Positions 42,910-51,176 of a stretch of 64,000 nucleotides of DNA are shown here, piece after piece. This DNA is from Butyricimonas muris (GTDB taxonomy: Bacteria > Bacteroidota > Bacteroidia > Bacteroidales > Marinifilaceae), in NCBI RefSeq assembly GCF_046365375.1, contig NZ_JBKEIT010000006.1, positions 291,706 through 355,705 on the forward strand, in the 5' to 3' direction. The translations under genes and the position numbers were made by a program. The notes beneath the pieces were generated by a model. The model ran no database searches. It was not told the DNA's origin and saw nothing but the letters and a program-made list of their open reading frames with translations. The first letter of the stretch is position 1. Every line of letters begins with the position of its first letter.

Positions 42910-43003
42910 AACCTTAATAATTTTAGATTTTAAATTTTAAATTTTAAATTTAGATCGTTGATTCCTGCAATTTAAAATCTACAATCTATAAATTTAAAAT
43001 TGT
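42910..43003. repeat. A-word inverted repeat inside the fumarate reductase operon
   Basis: Forward words (TTTTAGATTTTAAATTTTAA) at 42920-42950 and reverse words (AATTTAAAATCTACAATCTA) at about 42970-43003 flank an 18-base spacer. In the mRNA the halves would pair between frdC and frdA. Confidence 0.7.
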
Positions 43004-43004
43004 G

Positions 43005-43697
43005 TTAGTTCGCTAGTCCAAGCATGAAATAAAGCGGAATGATGCTGAATCCTGCTGCAATGATGAAAGCGAAAATTTTAGCAACACACTCTAATCTCTT
43101 TCTCCATATCTGGTTGCTGAAACCGATGGATTGGAATGCTGACCAGAAACCGTGAGTCAAGTGAAGTCCAAGGAAAATACCGCCTAAAATGTAAAGCAGG
43201 CAATAGATTACGCTTGACTGGAATAATCCGGCGACTAACGCGTAAGTGTTTTCCATTTTCACCCCGTCCACGATAGTTTCGGCTAGTGGCGTTCCTAATG
43301 AAGGGAATTTGATATTCCACCAGAAGTTCCACAAGTGGATTACAAGGAAAATCAGTACTAATGCGCCTAGAATATACATGTTTCTGGACGACCAAGTACA
43401 GTTACCTGCTTGGCTGCGGCGATCGTACTTGATAGGGCGTGCACCTCTGTTTTGAAGAGTCAGGATAGAAGCCAGCACGATATGGAAGATAAATCCGATA
43501 GCAAGAATCGGTTCCACGATCTTGATAATAGGATTCGTTGCCATGAAATGGGCTCCAATGTTAAATAACTCTCCACTATTATCTACTATCAACAGTAGAT
43601 TTAGTGCCAAGTGAACGCACAAAAACGCAATAAGAAAAAGACCTGAAATACTCAGGAGCATCTTTTTCCCAATCGACGATGTTAAGAAATTGCTCAT
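43005..43697 (-). CDS. frdC: Fumarate reductase/succinate dehydrogenase cytochrome b subunit
   Basis: This 230-residue membrane anchor has five hydrophobic helices. LSISGLFLIAFLCVHLALNLLL, MFHIV-type and VIHLWNFW segments, HLTHGFWSAFQ and a last helix near residues 205-225 carry the His ligands for two b haems. It exchanges electrons with menaquinone. It is the first gene of the operon. A -7 box (TACTTTTG on the minus strand, 43746-43753) lies 49 bases upstream. Confidence 0.93.
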   Translation of the reverse strand: MSNFLTSSIGKKMLLSISGLFLIAFLCVHLALNLLLIVDNSGELFNIGAHFMATNPIIKIVEPILAIGFIFHIVLASILTLQNRGARPIKYDRRSQAGNCTWSSRNMYILGALVLIFLVIHLWNFWWNIKFPSLGTPLAETIVDGVKMENTYALVAGLFQSSVIYCLLYILGGIFLGLHLTHGFWSAFQSIGFSNQIWRKRLECVAKIFAFIIAAGFSIIPLYFMLGLAN

Positions 43698-43745
43698 AAT
43701 GTAGATCTATTTATTTGATAACTATTTGTATTCTGTATTCGTGCA

Positions 43746-43753
43746 CAAAAGTA
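43746..43753 (-). promoter_or_regulatory. Probable -7 box of the fumarate reductase operon
   Basis: On the minus strand the bases read TACTTTTG, matching TAnnTTTG. The -33 region is weak. Confidence 0.45.
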
Positions 43754-43828
43754 TCTTTTTTTCTGTCATTTTGAACCGCTAAAGCTATTTTAAAATCATT
43801 CTAAATATAAAGAATTTTTTCTCTAATG

Positions 43829-43983
43829 AATGGGTTCATAAAGTTTATAAGGTTTATAAAGTTTATAAAGTAATGGACCCCTGCGGGGCGCTTTGTCCAC
43901 GGCAGCATAGCTGCCGTTAAACTCTGTCCGAAGGACACCCGTAACCTTATGAACCTTATAAACTTTATGAACTTTACAAACTC
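43829..43983. repeat. D-word inverted repeat enclosing three hairpins
   Basis: Forward words (AAAGTTTATAAGGTTTATAA) at 43840-43870 and reverse words (ACCTTATAAACTTTATGAAC) at 43942-43980 enclose three short palindromes: CCCCTGCGGGG near 43878-43888, ACGGCAGC-ATA-GCTGCCGT near 43901-43919, and TGTCC-GAA-GGACA at 43925-43937. It lies between frdC and the GH3 fusion gene. Confidence 0.75.
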
Positions 43984-46955
43984 TATCTTCCAATCGATTC
44001 GTAAATGATTTCTTGAATCTTTGTGCGGATATTCTCCTTCATAAGTTTGGTGTTGAACTCGTTAGGATAAGTTCTGTTGGAAAGGAATATGTAAATCAAT
44101 TGGTTTTCAGGATCATTCCATGCGATAGCACCTGTAAAACCCGTGTGTCCGTAACTCGTGCAGGGGACTCCGTCACAAGTAGGGCTTGTTCTATCGGGAA
44201 GAGTTTCCGGTTTGTCGAACCCCAAACCTCTCCGGTTTTGTTCGGGGGATAGTTGAATAGAAGTGAAAAGGTCGATGGTGGTCGAGTCTATCATCCGCTC
44301 GCCACCGTATTGACCGTGATTTAGATACACGCTCATGATTTTTGCCAGATCTTCTGCCGTGGAAAACAATCCCGCGTTGCCTGATACGCCTCCCATTAAC
44401 GCTGCAAGGGGATCGTGCACGTAGCCTTTTAATTCCGATTTCCGGAATACGTTGTCATTACTGGATGGAATTACCCGATCCATGTCGAGATTCAGATGGG
44501 CGTTGAAACCGGAGTTATAGGCTCCCAGTTTTTTCAGAAAATGATCCCGAAGATACATATCGAAAGGCGTGACTGTTTGTTCCTCCACGATATCTTTAAG
44601 TAGGACAAACCCCAGATCGCTGTACGTGTATTTCTTTTGCGGTAATAAGTCCGTGTTCAAGATCAACGAATGGATAGAGTCTTGGAAATGGCGGTGCATA
44701 TAGAAATGGGGGGAAACCATAAGATAATCCTCCCCGCCTTTAAAGCTGAATGTGCTGTCCCGGTATCTGAAGTTGGGATTAATGTACAAGCGATCTCTGA
44801 GTTTCTTCGTGTTTGTCTTCGTGTATCTGGTCGTGAATAATCTTCCTTGCATCTTTTCCCAGTTAATCGCGTGATGGAAGAATGAAAAGGAAGCTTTTAA
44901 GCCCGCGTTGTGCAATAATAATTCCCGGACAGTCAAGTCTTTTTTGTTGGACTGTGATATCGCGTAAGAATAACGGGCGATAGGTGTATCCAGAGCTATT
45001 GTCTGTTGATCGTAAAGCATCATCACGGCCGGGAGAGTGGCAGCGATCTTCGTGATGGATGCGATGTCGTATATATTATCCGTCGTGTTTGCCTTTTTCT
45101 TGTCATAGGTATTGAAACCGAAAGCCTTGTTATATACCACGTACCCGTCTTTAGCCACGAGCACTTGACAACCGGGTGTCGCTTTCTCCCGGATAGCAAC
45201 TTGACAAATGCTGTCAATGCGGAGTAACGTTTCCGATTGCATCCCGCTAGTCTCCGGTTTATGGTATCCCAAGCGTACTTTTGGAGTTGACAGTCCGGTC
45301 CCGACGGGGAAATAGTAGTTGATGCTCACGGGTAATTTCCCGTTCACGTTGATACCCCCGAAAATCGCTTGCGCGACAAATTCTTGCGCCGGGGTGTCAT
45401 GGGAATAACTCACTAGGATGGCGTCCAAGGGCAGATAACTGTATATATCCAAACCGTAGGGAGTTGCCGGGTGACAGAAAATGACCCGTTTCCCTTTCAA
45501 TTGTTTCAGTATATTCGATAACGCTTGCGATGCCCCGAACTGTCGGGATGTGGTGTTCCGTGCGGCGCTATTGTACACGATCACGCAATTGTAATCGGAT
45601 AAATCTTTCAATAATTTTTCTATGGCCTCTTTACTCGCTCCTGCACGAATGGAAAAATGAGAGCAAGGTGCGTATTTTTCCAGCATGTCTTCAAACGCTT
45701 TGGCTTTCCTGTCGCCAAAATTGAGGGATGCGATGCGCAACGTATCGAGATGCGTTAGAGGAAGTAATAAGTCTTTGTTCTGTATCAGCGTGATAGCCTC
45801 CGCGTAGGTTTCCTGTAATAAAGCTTGATCGGCAGGGGTATTTAACCGGGCGGACAGCATGGTCGTGTCAATCATGCCGGCGTTGGGCAACACGTATTTC
45901 TCTTTCGCGGCAAGGACTCGGCGACATTTTTCGTCAATATCTTCTTCCGTGAGAATACCCTTGCGTATGGCTGCTTTTACCTTCTTTACCGTGGCTTCCA
46001 CGTTTTCGGGGAAAAGCAGGATGTCGTTACCTGCCGACAGGGCTTTGACATCAGCTTCACCGGGAGAATTTCCTTTGGTTACCCCTTTCATGTTCATGGC
46101 ATCGGTAAAGCATAGTCCATCGAAATGCATTTTTTCCCGCAGTAATTGGGTTACGATGTGACGGGAAAGGGAAGCGGGGATATTCGCCGAATCGTAAGAG
46201 GGAACATTCAAGTGCGCCACCATTACACCGGGGATGCCTGCGGCTATCAATTGCCGGAAAGGGTATAATTCCACCGTGTCGATACGGGCGACCGAATGTC
46301 TGATAAGAGGTAAGGCAAAATGCGAATCCGTGTCGGTATCCCCGTGTCCGGGAAAATGCTTCGCTACCGGCATGATTTGCTGGGATTCCAGACCTCTGGT
46401 ATATTGCAGGGAGCGGTTGCCTACCTCGTCTTTTTTCTCCCCGAACGAGCGGATACCGATAACCGGATTTTTAGGGTTGACGTTAATATCCGCGACGGGA
46501 GCGAAGTTTACATGAATGCCCATCGTGCGGCATTGTCTGCCGATGGCTTGCCCGATGCGGTATATCAGATTCGTGTCGCGAATAGCACCTAACAGGGTTT
46601 GATTTGGGAATTCCATAGCCGGCTTTATACGCCATCCCACGCCACTCTCCGCGTCCATCCCGATCATCAGGGGAATGTGTGCCCGTTGCTGGTAGTCGTT
46701 GGTCATCGCGGCTTGTTTACTTGGAGTGCCTTGAAAGAAGATAATACCACCGATATGATATTTCTCGATTGTTGCACCCAATTGCTTCTCGTACAAACTG
46801 TCCTTGTTGCTGTACGCGGCAATCATGATCAATTGTCCGATTTTCTCCTCCAAGCTCATGGCATTTAAGGTTGAATCGACCCATTGTGATTGTGAGCGTC
46901 CTGCCAAGGGACAAACGAGTAAACAAATTAAACCGAAAAACAGGAAAAAACGCAT
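43983..46955 (-). CDS. GH3 beta-N-acetylhexosaminidase fused to a serine beta-lactamase-like hydrolase
   Basis: This is a 990-residue two-enzyme fusion. A signal peptide (ending near CPLAGRSQ) leads into a GH3 domain. KHFPGHGDTDTDSHFALPLI (about residues 197-216) is the NagZ-type catalytic His/Asp loop, and GLCFTDAMNMKGV near 280 carries the nucleophile Asp. A GH3 C-terminal-like domain spans about 380-580. The last 400 residues are a class C beta-lactamase/serine hydrolase with SITK (about 635), YSDLG (about 765) and HTGFTG (about 938). NagZ-like enzymes release GlcNAc from muropeptides, and the second domain may be a D-peptidase or esterase. Export suggests periplasmic peptidoglycan recycling. 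The fusion is known in Bacteroidota. Confidence 0.93.
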   Translation of the reverse strand: MRFFLFFGLICLLVCPLAGRSQSQWVDSTLNAMSLEEKIGQLIMIAAYSNKDSLYEKQLGATIEKYHIGGIIFFQGTPSKQAAMTNDYQQRAHIPLMIGMDAESGVGWRIKPAMEFPNQTLLGAIRDTNLIYRIGQAIGRQCRTMGIHVNFAPVADINVNPKNPVIGIRSFGEKKDEVGNRSLQYTRGLESQQIMPVAKHFPGHGDTDTDSHFALPLIRHSVARIDTVELYPFRQLIAAGIPGVMVAHLNVPSYDSANIPASLSRHIVTQLLREKMHFDGLCFTDAMNMKGVTKGNSPGEADVKALSAGNDILLFPENVEATVKKVKAAIRKGILTEEDIDEKCRRVLAAKEKYVLPNAGMIDTTMLSARLNTPADQALLQETYAEAITLIQNKDLLLPLTHLDTLRIASLNFGDRKAKAFEDMLEKYAPCSHFSIRAGASKEAIEKLLKDLSDYNCVIVYNSAARNTTSRQFGASQALSNILKQLKGKRVIFCHPATPYGLDIYSYLPLDAILVSYSHDTPAQEFVAQAIFGGINVNGKLPVSINYYFPVGTGLSTPKVRLGYHKPETSGMQSETLLRIDSICQVAIREKATPGCQVLVAKDGYVVYNKAFGFNTYDKKKANTTDNIYDIASITKIAATLPAVMMLYDQQTIALDTPIARYSYAISQSNKKDLTVRELLLHNAGLKASFSFFHHAINWEKMQGRLFTTRYTKTNTKKLRDRLYINPNFRYRDSTFSFKGGEDYLMVSPHFYMHRHFQDSIHSLILNTDLLPQKKYTYSDLGFVLLKDIVEEQTVTPFDMYLRDHFLKKLGAYNSGFNAHLNLDMDRVIPSSNDNVFRKSELKGYVHDPLAALMGGVSGNAGLFSTAEDLAKIMSVYLNHGQYGGERMIDSTTIDLFTSIQLSPEQNRRGLGFDKPETLPDRTSPTCDGVPCTSYGHTGFTGAIAWNDPENQLIYIFLSNRTYPNEFNTKLMKENIRTKIQEIIYESIGR

Positions 46956-47051
46956 TAGATTTTAGATTTACGATTTTAGATTGAAGATTCAGTGATTAAC
47001 AAAAATAACTTGTAACCTGAAACTTGCCGTAGGCAAATGTAACTTGTAACT
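46955..47051. repeat. Composite repeat element A-core-C (copy E1)
   Basis: A-words (GATTTTAGATTTACGATTTT) are followed by the core GATTCAGTGATTAACAAAAA at 46987-47006. C-words (AACTTGTAACCTGAAACTT) follow, with the mini-hairpin TTGCC-GTA-GGCAA at 47024-47036. Read on the opposite strand, the element at 55154-55262 matches this one almost base for base over about 95 bases. Confidence 0.8.
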
Positions 47052-47111
47052 CGGTTAGTATAGAAAAGTGCGGTAAACAATCTTGTTTGCCGCACTTTTC
47101 TATACTAACCG
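47052..47111 (-). terminator. Long perfect hairpin after the TlpA-like gene
   Basis: Arms 47052-47080 and 47083-47111 are 29 bases each with a single G-U pair and almost no loop (stem core GAAAAGTGCGG). It lies just beyond the stop of the gene at 47118 and directly next to element E1. Confidence 0.85.
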
Positions 47112-47117
47112 AATAGA

Positions 47118-48203
47118 TTATTTCAACAGTTCAGCAACTTTTTGCTTCAATGCTTCGCCTCTCAAATTTTTGGCGATAATCTTGTTGTTCTCGTCTAACA
47201 ATAATGTCGCGGGAATACCGGTAATGCTATATAATTTAGCCGGTTCGGATTGCCAACCTTTCAAGTCTGAACCATGTTTCCAGATCAAACCGTCGTCAGC
47301 GATTGCTTTTACCCAAGCTTCTTTGTTGTTATCTAAAGAAACACCGAAGATTTCCAAGCCTTTCGGTTGATATTCTTTGTAAAGAGCAACAACATTCGGG
47401 TTCTCTCCGCGGCAGGGACCACACCATGATGCCCAGAAATCAACTAATTTCACTTTACCTTTGATGTCATACAGTGAAATAGATTCTCCTTCCGGGGTTG
47501 TAACCGTGAAGTTCGGGGCAACTTGTCCGACAGCCGTTTTTTCCAGTTTAGCGATTTGGTCAGCGATCGCTTTTCCTTGAGTGCTTGCTTTTGCATTTTC
47601 GCCAAGGAGAGCGAATCTTTCTTTCAATTGCTCGTATTCCATTTGTCCCATGGCAGATGCAATCACGAAAGCGGCTACATAAGTGTCAGAGTTAGCTTTG
47701 AGCAATTCAAGTTCTTTTGCTTGAGCGGCTTCAACGATTTTACCAAATTCCTCTTGGATAGCTTGCATTTTAGCTTGATCTTGAGATTGAGCGGCTGCTT
47801 GATATTCGCCGTTTAATCTCATTTGCTCTTGCATGATGCCTTGGTTGATCTCTGAGAATTGGTTGAACAATTTTTGAGCCTCACCACCTTCTATTTTCAA
47901 GCCGGATTGATCCGCGTTTACCGTGATGTTTGTGTTTTCAAGCATAACCGGAATACCGCCTTGTTGACCGGGGAAAACGATATAAGCCGCGGTGATTCCG
48001 TCCACTTTACCAGTGAATTCGAAAGCGCCGTTAGCGATATCTGCTTTAGCCAAAGTATCCACTTTGTTATCCGCGAAAGTTACAAGTGCAGCTTTAGGAA
48101 CTTGTATCCCTTGAACGTTTCCGGTTACTTTGAAACCGCTTTGTGCGTTGCATGCTGCAAGAGTCATACTAGCAGCAACGATTGATAATAAAATCTTTTT
48201 CAT
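47118..48203 (-). CDS. TlpA-like thioredoxin lipoprotein with DUF4369-type domain
   Basis: This 361-residue protein begins with a lipoprotein signal (LAAC, Cys near residue 18). Residues 25-110 form a beta-sandwich of the DUF4369 type (KVTGNVQGIQVPKAALVTF). A Gln/Ala-rich helical segment covers 120-225. Residues 230-361 are a TlpA/ResA-like thioredoxin domain with LVDFWASWCGPCRGENPNV (CxxC at about 260) and the cis-Pro motif GIPATLLLDEN. It is a membrane-anchored thiol-disulfide oxidoreductase in the periplasm, probably a reductase of specific disulfides. It is monocistronic, with the very strong terminator at 47052-47111. Confidence 0.92.
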   Translation of the reverse strand: MKKILLSIVAASMTLAACNAQSGFKVTGNVQGIQVPKAALVTFADNKVDTLAKADIANGAFEFTGKVDGITAAYIVFPGQQGGIPVMLENTNITVNADQSGLKIEGGEAQKLFNQFSEINQGIMQEQMRLNGEYQAAAQSQDQAKMQAIQEEFGKIVEAAQAKELELLKANSDTYVAAFVIASAMGQMEYEQLKERFALLGENAKASTQGKAIADQIAKLEKTAVGQVAPNFTVTTPEGESISLYDIKGKVKLVDFWASWCGPCRGENPNVVALYKEYQPKGLEIFGVSLDNNKEAWVKAIADDGLIWKHGSDLKGWQSEPAKLYSITGIPATLLLDENNKIIAKNLRGEALKQKVAELLK

Positions 48204-48240
48204 GTGTTTTAGTTTTCTTAAATAGATATTTAATATGCCA

Positions 48241-49512
48241 TTAATTAATCTTGGCTTTCATAAACCACAACTCTTTAAAGGCAATGTTTATTCTTAGTTT
48301 TACGTATTTTTCCATGATCTGGTTATTACGGTGCGTACCTCTCACTCCGAAGTCCACGGCAACTCCTAGCATCAGTTCTTGGTAAGGTAAACGGATAGGA
48401 ATTTGCGAGCCGACAGTTACTCCATAGGTGTTGATATTGGTTGAATTGAAATTCAGATGGGATTTAGTGAAATAACCACCTGCCATATATTTATTTCTTT
48501 GCCACCAGTAACGTCCTAATGCATTGGGTTGAAAAGAAGTCCCTACGGCTATTTTGTGGTAATTATTGAATTCTTTTTCAGCATCAAATTCCTCGTAAGC
48601 AGACATTTTTTGGAAAGTATAATCACCGGAGAAGAACCACTTTTTGTCGTATTGATAAGCTGCTCCGGCAATAATTCTGAACGGGTAAAATACCTTCCCG
48701 TTATTCCAAGCTTCATCGTTTAGAGTATAATATTGTCCACTGGTATTACTAATTTTGTTAGCAAGATATGTTTTACGCCCGTGTAACGGAGTCCCGAAAT
48801 TGAAACTTGTACCTAGTGTAATTTCCGATTTATTTTTGATTTTTATAGGTAATTGTGCTCCTAAAGTGAATAAAGCTCCTTGTAGATGAGTTAGCGTTTG
48901 TGTTTTCAAGTAATAACCACTTGTCATAGGTTGCATTATCAAGGTTAGGCGGTCTTCTATTTTGCCAAAAATGTAAGAAACATTTAAGCCTAAAGAAAGT
49001 TTCCCTAATTGATAACCACCTCCAATATAAAATTCATTTAATCCACCTTGGCCTTCTAGTTGCTGTAAAGAATATACTGGGTAGTAAGGATCGGCTCCGC
49101 TGACTGGGTAGGTGTAATACAAATCGAATCCTCGGTCTGAGCGTTGGGTTAATCCCAATGACATGAATAGTTTGTTATAAATGCGGAAAGCCATGTTTAC
49201 GGAAGCGTTTTGAGCCACCTTGTAAGTTGCGTGTTGTTTATAAGTTGAGATATCCACGTGTTCACCTGTTATTCCCAATTGGAAATAGAAACGGTTGGAA
49301 TCTAATGCTGTATATGAAGCGGGATTTAAAAAATTGATATTGTAATTATCACGCATAGCGGCAGAAATACCTCCCATTGCCGTGTATGCACCGTAATTAT
49401 CAGGTAATAAGCCGAGTGCGTATTTAGAATAAGGTGTTCCGGAATTATTCTGTCCCAACAAACTTGTGGATAAAAAAAGTAGTAAAGCGAAACTTATAAA
49501 TATATTTTTCAT
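48241..49512 (-). CDS. Outer membrane beta-barrel protein (FadL/PorV-like)
   Basis: This 423-residue protein has a signal peptide ending near SLLGQ. The mature part opens with GTPYSKYALGLLPDNYGAYT and AMGGISAAMRDNYNINFLNP, like FadL-type and PorV-type barrels of Bacteroidota, which start with the AMGG and NPA signatures. About 14 amphipathic strands follow. It ends without a classical C-terminal Phe. It lies 31 bases after a DUF4270 lipoprotein gene on the same strand, a pairing that recurs in the phylum as I recall. The likely role is a channel or scaffold for surface export. The ligand is unknown. Confidence 0.8.
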   Translation of the reverse strand: MKNIFISFALLLFLSTSLLGQNNSGTPYSKYALGLLPDNYGAYTAMGGISAAMRDNYNINFLNPASYTALDSNRFYFQLGITGEHVDISTYKQHATYKVAQNASVNMAFRIYNKLFMSLGLTQRSDRGFDLYYTYPVSGADPYYPVYSLQQLEGQGGLNEFYIGGGYQLGKLSLGLNVSYIFGKIEDRLTLIMQPMTSGYYLKTQTLTHLQGALFTLGAQLPIKIKNKSEITLGTSFNFGTPLHGRKTYLANKISNTSGQYYTLNDEAWNNGKVFYPFRIIAGAAYQYDKKWFFSGDYTFQKMSAYEEFDAEKEFNNYHKIAVGTSFQPNALGRYWWQRNKYMAGGYFTKSHLNFNSTNINTYGVTVGSQIPIRLPYQELMLGVAVDFGVRGTHRNNQIMEKYVKLRINIAFKELWFMKAKIN

Positions 49513-49543
49513 AATCCGTTAATAACAAAAGAGAGTACTTAAA

Positions 49544-50944
49544 TTACTTGTAATTGGCGTAGTAAATTCGTAAAATCGGAGTTTTATCAATCACAATGCG
49601 GTCAAAAGTTGTTGCAACTGCTCCAACCATAGTGAGTGTTTCATCATATCCGATTTGTCGGGGTACGCCTGCTAATCCAATCAACAGATTTAGTTGGGGA
49701 TCTATATCGGAAGCAGAGGTGACTACTGAATTGTAATAATCGGTAATATCAATCACGTATGATTTAGAATCTTGATAGTCAGGATTTGCCTGTAATGTCG
49801 CAGTCACTGAATTACCTGCTATGTCTGTTAATGCAGATCTCAAACGTCCGTTGCGGTCTAAACTGAAGACCTGAAGCGTGGTGTTTTTCAATTCCGGAAT
49901 ATCTTCAGCGTTTCCGACAATTGGTTTCAAAACAATTTCAGCTTTTAATATTGTTTTATACGCATCATTATTGGCGATGTAGGGTAGCTTTATCTTGAGT
50001 GCATAACCGTTCATCCCTTGGACTACTGCTTGTCCATTTACGGAGAATGGAATGGAGTCCTTCCAATTTACTCCCTCTAACCATGGAGTGGGAGTATGTT
50101 TGATATTCGTGAATGAGAAATAAGAGCCTAAAGATGAATTTATTGTAGCAAGTGCTGGTAAAGAAAAACTTCCTGTACTTTGGTCGCTACCCGCATGATA
50201 GTGGCAGATCAATGCTGCTTGAGATATATCAATCGGAACTAATACTGTGTTGGTCGAGGATGGAACGATTGTCAATCCTTTAATGAAATCGCGGATAAAA
50301 TCCATCGGTCTTTCAAAAATAGGATCTTGTGCTTGCATCCGATCGAAAATTTCACGTCCTAGTTCATCGCTTAGTTTGAAATATGCATTCCGGTTTCCAA
50401 GTCCCGGGTTGTTGAAATAATCATTGTCAAACCGTATGTTTAATTTTTCTGCCAACGGTTTGTCTGTATCATAGAGCATACTGTCTGTATTAAATATGGC
50501 AGGTTCATCATAATTAATTTTAGGGTATTCATTGAGTCTATACAGCGTGTATGTTTGCATATTAACAGTATCTCCGGCAATTAATTTCATTGACGTGTAG
50601 TCAAACGGGAAATTCATGGTCAAGGAGTCGTAAATATATCCTTTGTCTACGTCAATTTTCGTTATTCCGCTACTGGCTATTTGGAAATAAGGGGTAGCGG
50701 TAACCTCTCCGGTGTACATATCTTTTATATGTCCCAAGGAGAGTCGGCTTGAATTCATTACAGAGGATAAAGTGTAGAGATCCGTGGGAAAAGAATCTAA
50801 ACGAACTGTAGATGTTTCCGTTATATCAAAAGACTGGATCTCGATAAAACCCTCGGCGGGAATCATCGTGTCCCCAATGGTATTTAGGTCATTGTTGCAA
50901 GAAAGTAAAGCAACGAAAAGGCTTGCCAGAAAAAGTATTCTCAT
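49544..50944 (-). CDS. DUF4270 lipoprotein
   Basis: This 466-residue lipoprotein (LLSC, Cys near residue 16) matches DUF4270. NDLNTIGDTMIPAEGFIEIQ sits behind the lipobox, then DSFPTDLYTLSSVMNSSRLS and LGHIKDMYTGEVTATPYFQI. Repeated beta-sandwich segments and a C-terminal VIDITDYYNSVV segment follow. The family is surface-associated in Bacteroidota and has no known enzymatic role. It is the first gene of a pair with the outer-membrane protein. A near-consensus -7 (TACCTTCG, minus strand, 50974-50981) lies 30 bases upstream. Confidence 0.85.
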   Translation of the reverse strand: MRILFLASLFVALLSCNNDLNTIGDTMIPAEGFIEIQSFDITETSTVRLDSFPTDLYTLSSVMNSSRLSLGHIKDMYTGEVTATPYFQIASSGITKIDVDKGYIYDSLTMNFPFDYTSMKLIAGDTVNMQTYTLYRLNEYPKINYDEPAIFNTDSMLYDTDKPLAEKLNIRFDNDYFNNPGLGNRNAYFKLSDELGREIFDRMQAQDPIFERPMDFIRDFIKGLTIVPSSTNTVLVPIDISQAALICHYHAGSDQSTGSFSLPALATINSSLGSYFSFTNIKHTPTPWLEGVNWKDSIPFSVNGQAVVQGMNGYALKIKLPYIANNDAYKTILKAEIVLKPIVGNAEDIPELKNTTLQVFSLDRNGRLRSALTDIAGNSVTATLQANPDYQDSKSYVIDITDYYNSVVTSASDIDPQLNLLIGLAGVPRQIGYDETLTMVGAVATTFDRIVIDKTPILRIYYANYK

Positions 50945-51075
50945 CTTTTATTTTTATTGATTAAATCAAGATGCGAAGGTATAACTATTTTCCAAAAAAA
51001 CGACAAATGCCTCCCTCATTTTATCTGAATAACTTGAAAAAAAGAGAAACATGATATATTTCGTCCGTTTTTTTA

Positions 51076-51105
51076 TTGGATTTGTTTTTTTAATGTGTAG
51101 TTTTG
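51076..51105 (+). promoter_or_regulatory. Promoter of the Kelch lipoprotein gene
   Basis: TTG at 51076-51078 and TAGTTTTG at 51098-51105 are 19 bases apart. Confidence 0.6.
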
Positions 51106-51176
51106 CCTACTGATTTCGTGAAATGATGATAAATTGATACGAAGAATAATAATAAACTTTAGTTAAATAAACAAGT

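Noticed and set aside
46955..47051. Element E1 as an insertion sequence remnant with target duplication
   Set aside because: No flanking direct repeat of the target was found and no coding remnant is present. It is listed as a non-coding repeat instead.
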